Numbered from the stretch's first letter, positions 53,053-62,786 are shown. The stretch: DNA of 64,000 nucleotides from CALBJU01 sp965247125 (GCA_965247125.1 CBDFGO010000003.1:1178001-1242000); one strand, 5' to 3'. The notes: generated from the sequence alone by a model not told the origin. Made by a program: numbers and translations.

Positions 53053-53778
53053 GTGATTCACCGACAGAGTGCAGCGACGGAGCGGGCGATTCAACAACCT
53101 CCCGATTGGAGTCCTCGACGATAAGGCCGCCTCTCAGTCGAATAATGCGATCGGTGCGCGAAGCAAGGTCGCGATCATGCGTAACCAGTACGAGGGTCGT
53201 TTCCGCCGTTTATTCAGCTGAAACAGCACGTCGACTACGTGATCGCCCGTTTCGGTGTCGAGGTTGCCTGTCGGCTCGTCAGCGAAAAGAACGTCCGGGC
53301 GATTGATGAATGCTCGGGCAAGTGCAACACGCTGCTGTTCACCGCCCGATAACTGGGCGGGAAAGTGATCCAAACGCTCCTCAAGCCCTACATCCAGCAG
53401 AAGTTTTTCAGCCAGCGGGCGGGCATCTGTATTGCCCCGTAGTTCAGCTGGAACCATGATGTTTTCAAGCGCGGTCAGAGTCGGGATTAATCGAAAAGAT
53501 TGGAAGACAAATCCGACGTGTTCGTTCCGGACACGCGCTCGTTCGTCTTCTGAGAGTTCTGCCAGGACATTGCCGCAGAGCGTGACCGATCCCGTGGAAG
53601 GCGTATCCAGGCCGGCGCACAGTCCCAGGAGAGTGGTTTTACCGCTGCCCGAAGGACCTACAATGGCGCAGGTATCTCCGCGTTTGAGAGTAAAACCAAC
53701 TTGGTCGAGAACAGTGAGCGATTTTGAACCACTCAGGTAGGTTTTCGATAAGTTCGCGACCGTCAGAACCTTTTCCAT
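53045..53778 (-). pseudogene. ybbA: ABC transporter ATPase (YbbA/LolD type), frameshifted
   Basis: ATPase partner of the FtsX-like permease. The frame from ATG 53778 has Walker A (GPSGSGKTTLLGL), signature LSGGEQQRVALARAF, and Walker B DVLFADEPTGNLD. After FQLNKRRK it runs out of register and stops at 53134. In the next frame, from about 53200, TTLVLVTHDRDLASRTDR (the H-loop) and LRGGLIVED continue to a stop at 53045 inside the permease start. One missing A in the AAA at 53200-53202 explains it. This is a real recent mutation or a sequence error. Confidence 0.88.
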
Positions 53779-53822
53779 GCGCTACGCTTTACTGATCTCC
53801 CGAACTAAGCTTCGAGAGGTTA

Positions 53823-54557
53823 ATGAAAAGAACTCCGCTATACCCATGGCTCTTTGCAATGGTTCTGATCCTCGGATGTTCAAATCAGAGTGTGCCTGAG
53901 GATAATCAGCCACAAAGTGCCGCTACCAACAGACTCGCTCAAACTGCTGACTCTGTTTCCGTTCCGAAAACTGACAGAGTTGGTGAAGGAGTCATCCAGA
54001 TTCTTTTTCTGGGCGACAGTATCACCGCGGGATATGGCCTTGGAACAGAAGAAGCATTCCCCGCCCTGACTGAGACGCGACTCAATGAATCGGGTTACAC
54101 CACACACGTCACAAATGCAGGGACATCGGGAGACACCAGTACCGGTGGACTGAATAAAATGGACTGGCTTTTACAACAGCGTGTAGATGTTCTGGTCCTG
54201 GAGCTTGGAGGCAATGACGGACTTCGCGGCATAGACCTAACTTTGACACGCACAAATCTTTCAGAGATAGTGGCTCGAACCATTCAGAGTTGGCCGGAAG
54301 CTCGAATCGTAATTGCCGGGATGCAGGTTCCTCCCAATCTGGGACACGAGTACACCCAGGAATTCAGAGAAATATTTCCTGCGCTGGCCGCAGAGTACGA
54401 CGCGGCACTCATTCCTTTTCTGCTTGAAGGGGTTGGGGGTATACGAAGATTGAACCTGGCTGACGGCATTCACCCCACTGCCGAGGGACATCAAATCGTC
54501 TCCGAGCTCGTCTATACGACGCTGGAGCCGATTGTGAGACAGCTCTCGGAGAATTAG
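53823..54557 (+). CDS. tesA: SGNH-type esterase/lysophospholipase lipoprotein (TesA family)
   Basis: Hydrolase of the SGNH fold acting on esters or thioesters. The 244-residue protein has a lipoprotein signal (MKRTPLYPWLFAMVLILGCS, Cys at residue 19), then block I ILFLGDSITAGYGLG with the nucleophile Ser, block III VLELGGNDGLRG, and block V DGIHPTAEGHQ with the Asp-His pair. Being lipidated, it is probably outer-membrane attached. It is divergent from the ybbA/ybbP pair, as in E. coli. Its stop overlaps the pntB stop by 4 bases on the opposite strand. Confidence 0.92.
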   Translation: MKRTPLYPWLFAMVLILGCSNQSVPEDNQPQSAATNRLAQTADSVSVPKTDRVGEGVIQILFLGDSITAGYGLGTEEAFPALTETRLNESGYTTHVTNAGTSGDTSTGGLNKMDWLLQQRVDVLVLELGGNDGLRGIDLTLTRTNLSEIVARTIQSWPEARIVIAGMQVPPNLGHEYTQEFREIFPALAAEYDAALIPFLLEGVGGIRRLNLADGIHPTAEGHQIVSELVYTTLEPIVRQLSEN

Positions 54558-55993
54558 AGCTGCTTGATTTCGTTCACGACACTCGAGATCGAATCTTTCG
54601 CGTCGCCAAAGAGCATCTGATTGTTCGAATTGTAGAACAGCTCGTTGTCGATTCCCGCATATCCTGGTCGCATACTTCTCTTCAGAACAATGGATGTGGC
54701 GGCCTGGTCGGCATTCAGAATGGGCATGCCGAAGATCGGGCTACTCTTGTCGTGTCTCGCAGCCGGGTTTACAACGTCGTTCGCACCGATGACCACTGCG
54801 ACGTCAGCCGTCTCGAATTCGCCGTTGATCTCATCCATTTCAAAAAGCTGATCGTAGGGCACATTGGCCTCGGCGAGTAAAACGTTCATATGCCCCGGCA
54901 TGCGTCCTGCTACGGGATGGACTGCAAACTTGACCTCGACGTCTTTCTTCGCCAATTCCTCCGCCAGCTCTCTCACCGCGTGCTGGGCCTGGGCTACCGC
55001 CATTCCATATCCGGGCACGAAGATCACTTTGCTCGCGTAGCTCAACAGGATGGCGACATCGTCCGGAGTTGTAGAGTTTACCGTCTTTCCCTCTGAGGAA
55101 ACGGCTCCCGCCGAACCTCCTCCCGAATCGCCCCCAAAACCGCCGACCAGTACGTTCAGCAGCGAGCGATTCATCGCGACGCACATGATATTTGTCAGAA
55201 TCAAACCCGATGCACCGACAAGTGCTCCGGACACGATCAGGGCGGTGTTGTCCAGAACAAACCCGGTGGCCGCAGCCGCCAGTCCGGAATAGGAATTTAA
55301 CAACGCGACTACGACAGGCATGTCCGCTCCACCAATAGGTATAACGAGCAGCACGCCGAGTACGGCACCAGCGAAGGCTATCGCAATGGCCGCCTGAACC
55401 ACAGGTTCGTTTCCGACTCCGGGAAACATGACAGCGCTGAGAACCATCCAGACCACCGCGCCGATCGTTCCGGCCAGAAATAGAATGGTAAACAGGCGCA
55501 TTCCCGGAAACGATATTGGATTCCCAGATATCCTGCCCGAAAGCTTGCCAAAGGCGATGAAGCTGCCCGTGAACGTTACCATTCCGATCACGAGCGAGAG
55601 GGATATCGTCACAGCCGCAAAACCATCGAACAGTGCACCCCCCGTATCCGCCGCATTCGGCGCCATAAATCGTGCGATTTCAGCTCCAGCTACGAGGGCG
55701 GAGGCAATACCACCAAAGCCGTTGAATGCCGCAACCAATTCGGGCATTCCCGTCATTTCCACCCGTTTGGCGAGATACGCACCGATTCCGCTTCCGACTA
55801 CGACACCGATGATCATCATAACGGGTGTCATGATCTCCTGCAGAAACAATGTCGCAACCACAGCGACAAACATTCCGATTGCCGCCAGTTGGTTTCCCTT
55901 CCTCGCTGTCGCTGGCGACTGTAGACGTTTCAATCCGTAAATGAAGAGGATTGCTGAAACGACGTATGCAATATCAATGACGTTCTGCTTCAT
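54554..55993 (-). CDS. pntB: NAD(P) transhydrogenase subunit beta
   Basis: Membrane and NADP(H)-binding subunit of the proton-translocating transhydrogenase. The 479-residue protein has about nine hydrophobic helices in residues 1-270 and the NADP domain III at the C-terminus: VIFVPGYGMAVAQAQHAVRE, HPVAGRMPGHMNVLLAEANV, VVIGANDVVNPAARHD, and GYAGIDNELFYN. It is the last gene of the three-gene pnt set. Confidence 0.95.
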   Translation of the reverse strand: MKQNVIDIAYVVSAILFIYGLKRLQSPATARKGNQLAAIGMFVAVVATLFLQEIMTPVMMIIGVVVGSGIGAYLAKRVEMTGMPELVAAFNGFGGIASALVAGAEIARFMAPNAADTGGALFDGFAAVTISLSLVIGMVTFTGSFIAFGKLSGRISGNPISFPGMRLFTILFLAGTIGAVVWMVLSAVMFPGVGNEPVVQAAIAIAFAGAVLGVLLVIPIGGADMPVVVALLNSYSGLAAAATGFVLDNTALIVSGALVGASGLILTNIMCVAMNRSLLNVLVGGFGGDSGGGSAGAVSSEGKTVNSTTPDDVAILLSYASKVIFVPGYGMAVAQAQHAVRELAEELAKKDVEVKFAVHPVAGRMPGHMNVLLAEANVPYDQLFEMDEINGEFETADVAVVIGANDVVNPAARHDKSSPIFGMPILNADQAATSIVLKRSMRPGYAGIDNELFYNSNNQMLFGDAKDSISSVVNEIKQL

Positions 55994-56042
55994 TGTGCTT
56001 TTTTGCCTGTGGGATTAGTGTTCAAGTTGAGATGGCTTAGGA

Positions 56043-56315
56043 TTATTCCTTTCTCTTGAACATCTGAAGCATTCTATCCGTAACTAAAAATCCACCTACG
56101 ACATTGATGGTCGCCACTACTAGCGCGCCCAGGCCTATATACATGGCCCAATCATCTCCAACCATTCCGGCCACGACCAGCGCACCTACCATGGTGATTC
56201 CGGATACTGCGTTTGAACCGGACATCAGCGGCGTATGCAGCGTCTGTGGAACCTTGCTGATCACTTCACTGCCGATTATCGAGGCCAGAATGAATACGAT
56301 TAGATTTTCGAGCAT
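56043..56315 (-). CDS. NAD(P) transhydrogenase subunit alpha, membrane part (PntAb)
   Basis: Small membrane subunit of the transhydrogenase, 90 residues with three hydrophobic segments. SEVISKVPQTLHTPLMSGSN is the typical sequence of the alpha-subunit C-terminal membrane domain. In E. coli this is fused to the NAD-binding domain; here the alpha subunit is split into two genes, as in Rhodospirillum and many others. It lies between pntAa and pntB. Confidence 0.93.
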   Translation of the reverse strand: MLENLIVFILASIIGSEVISKVPQTLHTPLMSGSNAVSGITMVGALVVAGMVGDDWAMYIGLGALVVATINVVGGFLVTDRMLQMFKRKE

Positions 56316-56338
56316 TGGACCGATCGTTTAGGAGTGAT

Positions 56339-57475
56339 TCAGGCTTGACTCAGCAGTGATTTCACGCGCTCGTGGACAACCTTTCCGCCCCTGGTCACAC
56401 AGGATCCGACGAATACCTCGTCTTCCTCGTTAGGAGCGAATCCATTCTCGTCGGTAAAATCCTGTAGCATGGCAAACAGGGTGCGGGCATACAGCTGGCT
56501 CGCATGAACGGGCATGCCTGCAGCCAGATTCGTTCCCCCCATAATGATGACACCATGTCGAACAACAGTCTGTCCAGGCTCTGTCAGTTCACAGTTGCCT
56601 CCGTTGGAAGCGGCCATGTCTACGATTACAGAGCCCTCTCCCATGGCTTTGACGGCGTCTTCCGAAATCAAAAGCGGCGCCTTTCTCCCGGGAATCAGGG
56701 CGGTAGATATCACAACGTCAGATTTCGCAATCGTTGGAATCAGGAGTTCAACCTGCTGTTTGGCCTTCTCTTCCATCAATGCCTTGGCATATCCGCCCGA
56801 GTCGGAAGAGTCCTGTGCTTCAATTTCAAGCTCGACGAAGGTGGCACCGAGGCTCTGTACCTCTTCCTTCACTGCATCTCTGATGTCATAAGCAGAAACC
56901 TTGGCACCAAGACGTCTTGCGGTCGCAATCGCCTGGAGACCAGCAACACCGGCGCCCAAAATTAACACGTTCGAGGGGCGAACGGTGCCGGCTGCAGTTG
57001 TCAGAAGCGGGAAAAACTTTGGAAGTCTAGTAGCGGCTTCCAGGACGGCGCGATACCCTCCAATTGAGCTGAGTGCCGACAGGGCGTCCATCTTTTGGGC
57101 CCGTGATATCCTGGGCACCATCTCCATGCTCAATGAGGTCGTACCGCGTAGTGCAATTGCCGCGGATACCTGCGGTCTGTCCAACGGGCTCAAGAACCCG
57201 ATGTAGGCCCCGTTTTGCTTCAGGAGGGCAATTTCATCATCGGAGGGTGGTTGAACCTTTACTACGATGTCCGAGGCCAGGGCACTTTCGCGCGAGGTGA
57301 TGGTCCCTCCTACCTTCTCGTACTCTGCATCGGCATAGTGCGCAGACGATCCAGCACCTGATTCGACGTTAATTGTCGCGCCCGCCTTAGCAAGCCGCAG
57401 TACCACTTCCGGGGTGAGCGCTACCAGTCGCTCTCCGGACACCGTTTCCTTCGGAACACCGATAGTGTAGGCCAT
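56339..57475 (-). CDS. pntA: NAD(P) transhydrogenase subunit alpha, NAD-binding part (PntAa)
   Basis: Soluble NAD(H)-binding domain I of the transhydrogenase, related to alanine dehydrogenase. The 378-residue protein begins with GVPKETVSGERLVALTPEVV and has the Rossmann motif NVLILGAGVAGLQAIATARR. Other landmarks are VISTALIPGRKAPLLI and SVIVDMAASNGGNCE. It is the first gene of the split pnt operon, which uses the proton gradient to make NADPH. Confidence 0.94.
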   Translation of the reverse strand: MAYTIGVPKETVSGERLVALTPEVVLRLAKAGATINVESGAGSSAHYADAEYEKVGGTITSRESALASDIVVKVQPPSDDEIALLKQNGAYIGFLSPLDRPQVSAAIALRGTTSLSMEMVPRISRAQKMDALSALSSIGGYRAVLEAATRLPKFFPLLTTAAGTVRPSNVLILGAGVAGLQAIATARRLGAKVSAYDIRDAVKEEVQSLGATFVELEIEAQDSSDSGGYAKALMEEKAKQQVELLIPTIAKSDVVISTALIPGRKAPLLISEDAVKAMGEGSVIVDMAASNGGNCELTEPGQTVVRHGVIIMGGTNLAAGMPVHASQLYARTLFAMLQDFTDENGFAPNEEDEVFVGSCVTRGGKVVHERVKSLLSQA

Positions 57476-57509
57476 ATTCCTCGCGTCGTGCTCAGATTTA
57501 GTCGCGACC

Positions 57510-57538
57510 TATATACAACGTCAAATCAAGGGTTGCAA
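57510..57538 (-). promoter_or_regulatory. Candidate promoter of the pnt operon
   Basis: On the minus strand TTGCAA (57538-57533) and TATATA (57515-57510) are 17 bases apart, ending about 35 bases before the pntA start. This fits a housekeeping-type promoter, but promoter rules in this group are poorly known. Confidence 0.35.
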
Positions 57539-57582
57539 TCTTATCTGCGCTTCAAAACATGGATGTGGATAACCTCTCGTGA

Positions 57583-58656
57583 TTAGCCGTTTGCAGACTC
57601 GAATGCGTCCATAAATTCGACCAGTGCCTGCACGCCTTCAATGGGGCAGGCATTGTAGATCGAGGCTCGAACACCCCCTGCGCTTCTATGCCCTTTCAGG
57701 GCCAGCAGTCCCTCGTCACGCGCCTCACCGATAAAGCGACCTTCTAGTTCCTCTGAGGGGAGCCTGAAAGTTACGTTCATGTTGGACCGGGAGTCCTTCC
57801 TGGCCACCCCCGTGAAGTACTCAGACGCGTCTATGCGATTATATAGCAGTGTGGCTTTGCCATCGTTTCTGGCCTTCATAGCCCTTAAATCACCTATAGA
57901 CGTAATCCAGCGTAATACTTTTTCGATCATATATACCGCAAAAACAGGCGGCGTATGGAACAGCTTGCTGGCGTGGGTGCGATAATCCAGTAGTGTCGGG
58001 ACTCCGTCTGGTATTCTTTCCAGGAATTCCTGCTTGATCAGCACGACCGAGGCTCCAGCTGGTCCGATATTCTTTTGGGCACCTGCGTATATCAATCCGT
58101 ATTTGCTGGTATCAATCGGGCGTGAGAGAAAATCACTTGAAGCGTCACAGATCATGGGGACACCAATCGAAGGATCGCCCTTCATTTGAGTACCATAAAT
58201 TGTGTTGTTCGAGGTGACGTGCACGTAAGCCGCTCTCTCAGAAATATCCCACGATTCTGAATCGGGTACGTAGTTGAAATTATGATCTGCGCTGGAAGCC
58301 GCCACATGCGTCGTACCTAACTTTGCGCCTTCTGCCAACGCCTTCTTCGCCCATGCTCCGGTGACTACGTAATTTCCGATCGAGTCTGGCGTCAGAAAGT
58401 TGAGTGCCGATTGATAAAACTGCAGGGACGCCCCACTCTGGAGGAATAAGATGCTCCACTCCTCATCCAAACCCAGCAGAGACCGCAGACTGCTCCTCGC
58501 GGAATCGGCCACAGCGGTGTATTGGGGTGATCGATGGCTGATTTCCATAATCGAGGCACCGGCATCCTTGTAGACCATCATTTCATTGCGTGCCTCTTCG
58601 AGGACCTTCTCCGGAAGTGCACCGGGACCCGCAGAAAAGTTGAACTTTCTTTCCAT
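57583..58656 (-). CDS. serC: Phosphoserine aminotransferase
   Basis: PLP enzyme that transaminates 3-phosphohydroxypyruvate to phosphoserine. The 357-residue protein starts RKFNFSAGPGALPEKVLEEA, has MEISHRSPQY and WSILFLQSGASLQF, and the PLP lysine in LIYAGAQKNIGPAG. The C-terminal GHRSAGGVRASIYNACP binds substrate phosphate. It follows serA by 13 bases, so the two successive serine-pathway enzymes are co-expressed. Confidence 0.96.
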   Translation of the reverse strand: MERKFNFSAGPGALPEKVLEEARNEMMVYKDAGASIMEISHRSPQYTAVADSARSSLRSLLGLDEEWSILFLQSGASLQFYQSALNFLTPDSIGNYVVTGAWAKKALAEGAKLGTTHVAASSADHNFNYVPDSESWDISERAAYVHVTSNNTIYGTQMKGDPSIGVPMICDASSDFLSRPIDTSKYGLIYAGAQKNIGPAGASVVLIKQEFLERIPDGVPTLLDYRTHASKLFHTPPVFAVYMIEKVLRWITSIGDLRAMKARNDGKATLLYNRIDASEYFTGVARKDSRSNMNVTFRLPSEELEGRFIGEARDEGLLALKGHRSAGGVRASIYNACPIEGVQALVEFMDAFESANG

Positions 58657-58669
58657 TTAAATGGTGTTC

Positions 58670-59884
58670 TTAGAGTGAAATAATGCTGACTGCTAAAATG
58701 TCTTTCAGTTCTGATATACGCTGCACCACCGAGTCATCCTGGGATTCATCTTGGAAACCGTTGAATCGAATGTAGGCGCATGCGGCTCGAGCTTCATCAA
58801 ACACGACATTTTCCATTTCCTGCACGTTCCAGTTTGCCACACTGATCTCATTCAAGACCCTGGACAGAACGCCAACTTTATCGAGGTGCCGCACCGTAAG
58901 CTGATGTGTAGCAGGCGTGTGCGTCGCGATGTTCACGCAATTTGGGACGTCTCCGGTTCGTGAGTACGTCTCAATGATTCTCGCAGCTTCTTGAGCAATT
59001 GCTTCCTGAGCCTGTCCAGTGGACGCTCCTATATGATGCGTCAGGTAAACCGAAGGATGTGATGCCAGATCGTGTGAAAAGGTGCCACTCTTGGTGGTGG
59101 GTTCATCAGAGAATACATCCAGACCAACCCGTATGCCCTTTTTCTCCATCGCTCGGACCATGGCACTCTCATCTACAACCGCTGCCCGAGTGGTGTTGAT
59201 GAAAAATGCTCCTTCCTTCATCGCTTCGAAAAAGGACACTCCCGCCAGAGCTTTGGTATCAGCGTTTGAAGCAACATGTAACGACACCATATCTGATTCG
59301 GAAGCGACGTCATCGACAGAATCCATTGCCTTGATTCCCAGTGTGTCAGCCATATCAGCTGTGAGTGAGCGACTCCACCCCACTACGTTCATTTCCAGAC
59401 CATGGGCACGTCGGATTACTTCCCTCCCAATATTTCCGAGCCCGATTACTCCCAGAGTCCTCCCCTTCAATCCAGCGGCACTTCCGTATCGGGCCTTATT
59501 CCACACGCCATTTCTGGCATCAATCACGTTATGTGGGATGGAGCGATCCATCGCCAGCATGAGTCCAATGGCCAGTTCAGCTACTGCGGCGGCGTTCTTG
59601 CCGGGGCAATTGGCGACGAAGACGCCAGACCCGGAGGCCTTGCTGACGTCAATGTTGTCATACCCTGCACCGGCCCGGACAACAAGTTCTAGCGTGGCAG
59701 AAGCGTCAAAATCAGCCTCCGTGACCTTCGTAGATCGAACAACGAGCACATGCGGTTTCAGCTCTGCCACTGCTGAGGTAAGAGCCTCCCCTTTCAGCTC
59801 TGGTCTGCTATCAACAGAACAACCAGCATTTTCCAGTCGAACAATTACAGAATCGGATAATTTGTCTGCGAGAAGTACACGCAT
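58670..59884 (-). CDS. serA: D-3-phosphoglycerate dehydrogenase
   Basis: Oxidises 3-phosphoglycerate, opening serine synthesis. The 404-residue protein has the 2-hydroxyacid dehydrogenase pattern: VVRAGAGYDNIDVSKASGSG, the NAD motif TLGVIGLGNIGREVIRRAHG, the Arg region FINTTRAAVVDESAM, and the His in YLTHHIGASTGQAQEA. A C-terminal ACT domain (QLTVRHLDKVGVLSRVLNEI) suggests feedback control by an amino acid, typically serine. It is upstream of serC and downstream of a DUF1015 gene. Confidence 0.94.
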   Translation of the reverse strand: MRVLLADKLSDSVIVRLENAGCSVDSRPELKGEALTSAVAELKPHVLVVRSTKVTEADFDASATLELVVRAGAGYDNIDVSKASGSGVFVANCPGKNAAAVAELAIGLMLAMDRSIPHNVIDARNGVWNKARYGSAAGLKGRTLGVIGLGNIGREVIRRAHGLEMNVVGWSRSLTADMADTLGIKAMDSVDDVASESDMVSLHVASNADTKALAGVSFFEAMKEGAFFINTTRAAVVDESAMVRAMEKKGIRVGLDVFSDEPTTKSGTFSHDLASHPSVYLTHHIGASTGQAQEAIAQEAARIIETYSRTGDVPNCVNIATHTPATHQLTVRHLDKVGVLSRVLNEISVANWNVQEMENVVFDEARAACAYIRFNGFQDESQDDSVVQRISELKDILAVSIISL

Positions 59885-59911
59885 CGCTCTATCGATAGCT
59901 GAAGTTGACGG

Positions 59912-61126
59912 TCAAAAAAGGTGAACGAGAAATCCGCTTCTCAATTTAGGCTCAAACCAAGTTGACTTGGGCGGCATCAAGAGCCCGGCATCGGAGACGT
60001 CCACGAGCTCCTGAATATCCGTTGGATACATCGAGATCGCCATTTGATCGATTCCGCCGTCCACCCGGCGCTCCAGTTCCTGGGTTCCTCGAATTCCCCC
60101 GACAAAATCAATGTTTGGATCGCGTCTCTGGTCTACGATTCCCAACATGGGTTCCAGAATGTAGCTGTTCAGTCGTCCGATATCGAGGGCATCGACTGCA
60201 GAATCCGTCTTGGCCTGGGGAAGTGATATTTCAAGCCACTCTCCACACAGATAGACGCATATGATTCCGCTCTCTACAGGAACCGTATTGTCAGCGGGAT
60301 TGGTGTTAAAATCGTCTTTCAGGCGCTGTAGGAAGCTTTCTGGAGATCCGGGTACAGACTTAATAGTGCGGTTATAGGCCAGAATCTTCATGTCCTTCAT
60401 GGGAAAAAGAACAGCTGGAAAGAAATTTACCTCATTCGAAACTCCCTCTGTCCCGGAAAGGGTTTCTGCCGCCCTGCTTGCCGCCTTGCAGCGGTGATGA
60501 CCGTCTACCACGTAAAGAGACAGTATTTGGGCGAAACATGACACCAAAGCCGCTGGGTCCTCCACTTTCCAGAGAGTGTGTTGGACGCCATCAGCCGAAA
60601 CCAGGTCGTAAACGGCTCTGGAGCTCACCGTATTCGTGATGATGTGTTGAACCCCTTCGTCGTCCGGGTAGGTCAGCATTACCGGTCCAGCGTGGGCTCG
60701 TTGCTCGATGATGTGCCGTGTACGATCGTCCTCTTTAGAGGGTCTTGTCAGTTCATGCTTCAGGATGACGTCGTTATCGTAATCCTCAACAGAAACGCAT
60801 CCGAAAATTCCCGTCTGAGAGCGGCCGTTCATAATCAACCGATAAACATAGAGGCTCGGATCCTCATCCTGGATGGAGTGTTGCCCTCTAGCGTATTCAA
60901 GAAGATTACTGGCTCCTGTTGAATAGACCTCGTCCGCATATTCACCGACAGACGAAGGCAGGTCTATTTCGGGACGTATGACGTGAAGAAAGCTCATCGG
61001 CAGACCATCGGCCAACTTGAGGGCTTCACTGGAGTTCACTACGTCGTAGGGAACGCAAGCTACCTCTTCTGCCTTTTCAGGCACGGGACGTAAAGCGCGG
61101 AATGGATGGAGCGTGGCCATGGACAC
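59912..61126 (-). CDS. DUF1015 family protein
   Basis: Conserved protein of unknown biochemical function, 404 residues. Family landmarks: LHPFRALRPVPEKAEEVACV followed by PYDVVN at the N-terminus, HELTRPSKEDDRTRHI, and LYVVDGHHRCKAASRAAE in the middle. DUF1015 genes are often next to serA/serC, as here (28 bases upstream of serA), and are suspected to act in serine-related metabolism. One study line links the family to serine kinase (SbnI-like) activity; that transfer is inference only. Confidence 0.88.
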   Translation of the reverse strand: MSMATLHPFRALRPVPEKAEEVACVPYDVVNSSEALKLADGLPMSFLHVIRPEIDLPSSVGEYADEVYSTGASNLLEYARGQHSIQDEDPSLYVYRLIMNGRSQTGIFGCVSVEDYDNDVILKHELTRPSKEDDRTRHIIEQRAHAGPVMLTYPDDEGVQHIITNTVSSRAVYDLVSADGVQHTLWKVEDPAALVSCFAQILSLYVVDGHHRCKAASRAAETLSGTEGVSNEVNFFPAVLFPMKDMKILAYNRTIKSVPGSPESFLQRLKDDFNTNPADNTVPVESGIICVYLCGEWLEISLPQAKTDSAVDALDIGRLNSYILEPMLGIVDQRRDPNIDFVGGIRGTQELERRVDGGIDQMAISMYPTDIQELVDVSDAGLLMPPKSTWFEPKLRSGFLVHLF

Positions 61127-61349
61127 TGGGCTTCGTCTAAGAGATCAGTCTATAATTAAAGATCTGGCTCTGATTACACATCAGGCTACAATTTCTACAA
61201 TTTCTCGTAGGGCACTGTTTGGGCAAGTTAAAAAGCCCATTTGTGGCGCGAGAAGCGAGTTAGCGAAAATACTACGAATACCCCATTCCAGTGCGGACCG
61301 CCCAATTACCAATATTGTGTGAGGTGCAAGGCCTCGCGCTTGAAACGGG

Positions 61350-61377
61350 TTGCGGATCAAGGGATAGTCCTTATATT
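61350..61377 (+). promoter_or_regulatory. Candidate promoter of initiator tRNA gene
   Basis: TTGCGG (61350-61355) and TATATT (61372-61377) are 16 bases apart and end 13 bases before the tRNA. Position and spacing fit a promoter. The rest of the 264-base spacer from 61127 shows nothing I recognise. Confidence 0.45.
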
Positions 61378-61390
61378 CGGCGTCCTATAC

Positions 61391-61463
61391 CGCGGGGTGG
61401 AGCAGCTGGTAGCTCATCGGGCTCATAACCCGAAGGTCGCAGGTTCGAATCCTGCCCCCGCTA
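61391..61463 (+). tRNA. Initiator tRNA-Met (anticodon CAT)
   Basis: A full 73-base cloverleaf without encoded CCA. Acceptor CGCGGGG pairs with CCCCGCT except for a C1-T72 mismatch. The anticodon stem is closed by three consecutive G-C pairs around CTCATAA. Both are initiator-tRNA hallmarks. The T-loop is TTCGAAT. No other tRNA genes are adjacent. Confidence 0.95.
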
Positions 61464-61469
61464 CAGCGC

Positions 61470-61505
61470 AAGGGCGCCGGCCATCAGGCCGGCGCCCTTA
61501 GTGTT
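61470..61505. terminator. Strong terminator hairpin after tRNA-fMet
   Basis: AAGGGCGCCGGCC (61470-61482) and GGCCGGCGCCCTT (61487-61499) form a perfect 13-bp stem with an ATCA loop; GTGTTTTT follows. It lies between the tRNA and the convergent patatin gene and may stop transcription from both sides. Confidence 0.88.
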
Positions 61506-61506
61506 T

Positions 61507-62685
61507 TTATGCCCTAAAGAATCGCAAGAGATCTTCGCGCTGATTTCGAGCGTCCGCGTATCCAAGCTCGATCAGGCGAGAGGTGTACTTGGGGTCGAAC
61601 AGAATCATGGAGAGCCAATCCGGACTCTTCGTGTCCCTGCTTCCAAGACTTCTCGAGATCATTTTAAGTACTCCTTTGAGCTCGTGTTGAAAGTCACTCG
61701 AAAGTTTTCCCAGATCTTTCGATGGTCTGATTACAATCAGTTCGATCGGGCGCAATCCTTTTCTCTTCCTGGGTGCGAGGTTCAGAATCAGGTCATTGAT
61801 TCGTTCGAGCGTTGCTGCGTCCTGATCCAGTCGGTCTAGAAATATTGCATTCAGTAGGACCCCAAAGATCTGTGCGGCTGGCGGGTATCCAGATGTAACA
61901 GGAACGGAAGCTTCGGCAAAACTTCTACCGTGACGTGTCGATATAGCCAGGATTCTATGTGCTCCAAGATGAACAGCAGGGCTGAGCGGCTCTGCCAGAC
62001 GGATTCCTCCATCCCCGTACCACGCATCGCTCACCTGGACGGCTGGAAAGAGAAATGGAAGCGAAGTCGAAGCCATCACATGGTCAGTCGTGAGGTGAGT
62101 GTGCAGGCTGATTCTATTAGGCCGCTCCCACCCTTCAATGGCGCCACCCTCCACCCAGGTAACCGTTCTTCCTGTGGAATATTCTGTGCCGACGATCGCG
62201 CATGCCCGCAGGCGTCCGCTGTATACGTTCTTCTCAATTCCACTCAGCCTTCCATCCGGCGTGCGCATGATCCTCTTGAGGTATCCTGTCAGGGGCGTGG
62301 TATCGACCAGACCTGCACGAGGCAGGAATTCCTGTTCATCACTCTTGGGGGAGCGCAGGAGGCTCATCATCACACTCAGACTCGAAGCAGCCTCGTACAC
62401 GTCTTCGGATTCCAGCTCGCTCCAGCACTTTGAGAGATCCGACACAGCATCGTTGTAGTCGTTGGTGTTGTTCGCCATCAGTGCCGCGTTGATGGATCCT
62501 GCGGAAACTCCCGTTATGATCTCAATGCAATCCAGCGACATGTGTTCAGCAATGTATTGAAGCACACCCGCCTGATAGGACGCCCTTGCCCCGCCACCGC
62601 TCATCACGAGCGCAGCCGTTTTGGGGCGTGCCTGCACACCGATCGATCTCACGAACCTGTCAAATTTGCTCCACATAGGTGTCAA
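61507..62685 (-). CDS. Patatin-like phospholipase family protein
   Basis: Predicted lipid acyl hydrolase with a Ser-Asp dyad, 392 residues. Motifs: the oxyanion hole LVMSGGGARASYQAG near residue 28, the nucleophile GVSAGSINAAL (GxSxG), and the DGG motif WYGDGGIRLAEPLS. No signal peptide is seen, so it is probably cytoplasmic or membrane-associated. Substrates are unknown. The region after residue 260 is family-variable. Confidence 0.9.
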   Translation of the reverse strand: MTPMWSKFDRFVRSIGVQARPKTAALVMSGGGARASYQAGVLQYIAEHMSLDCIEIITGVSAGSINAALMANNTNDYNDAVSDLSKCWSELESEDVYEAASSLSVMMSLLRSPKSDEQEFLPRAGLVDTTPLTGYLKRIMRTPDGRLSGIEKNVYSGRLRACAIVGTEYSTGRTVTWVEGGAIEGWERPNRISLHTHLTTDHVMASTSLPFLFPAVQVSDAWYGDGGIRLAEPLSPAVHLGAHRILAISTRHGRSFAEASVPVTSGYPPAAQIFGVLLNAIFLDRLDQDAATLERINDLILNLAPRKRKGLRPIELIVIRPSKDLGKLSSDFQHELKGVLKMISRSLGSRDTKSPDWLSMILFDPKYTSRLIELGYADARNQREDLLRFFRA

Positions 62686-62786
62686 AATGCTGAATTATTT
62701 GAGTCCTTTCGGAGTTCTTAACTTCCCCCGCGTTCAGGTCGGGATCAATACATAGTCCATTTTTAATTCGAGTTTTCTAGTCTGAC

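Noticed and set aside
59082..59924. 280-residue plus-strand frame opposite serA
   Set aside because: Ser/Ala/Pro-rich antisense shadow of a clearly recognised dehydrogenase gene.
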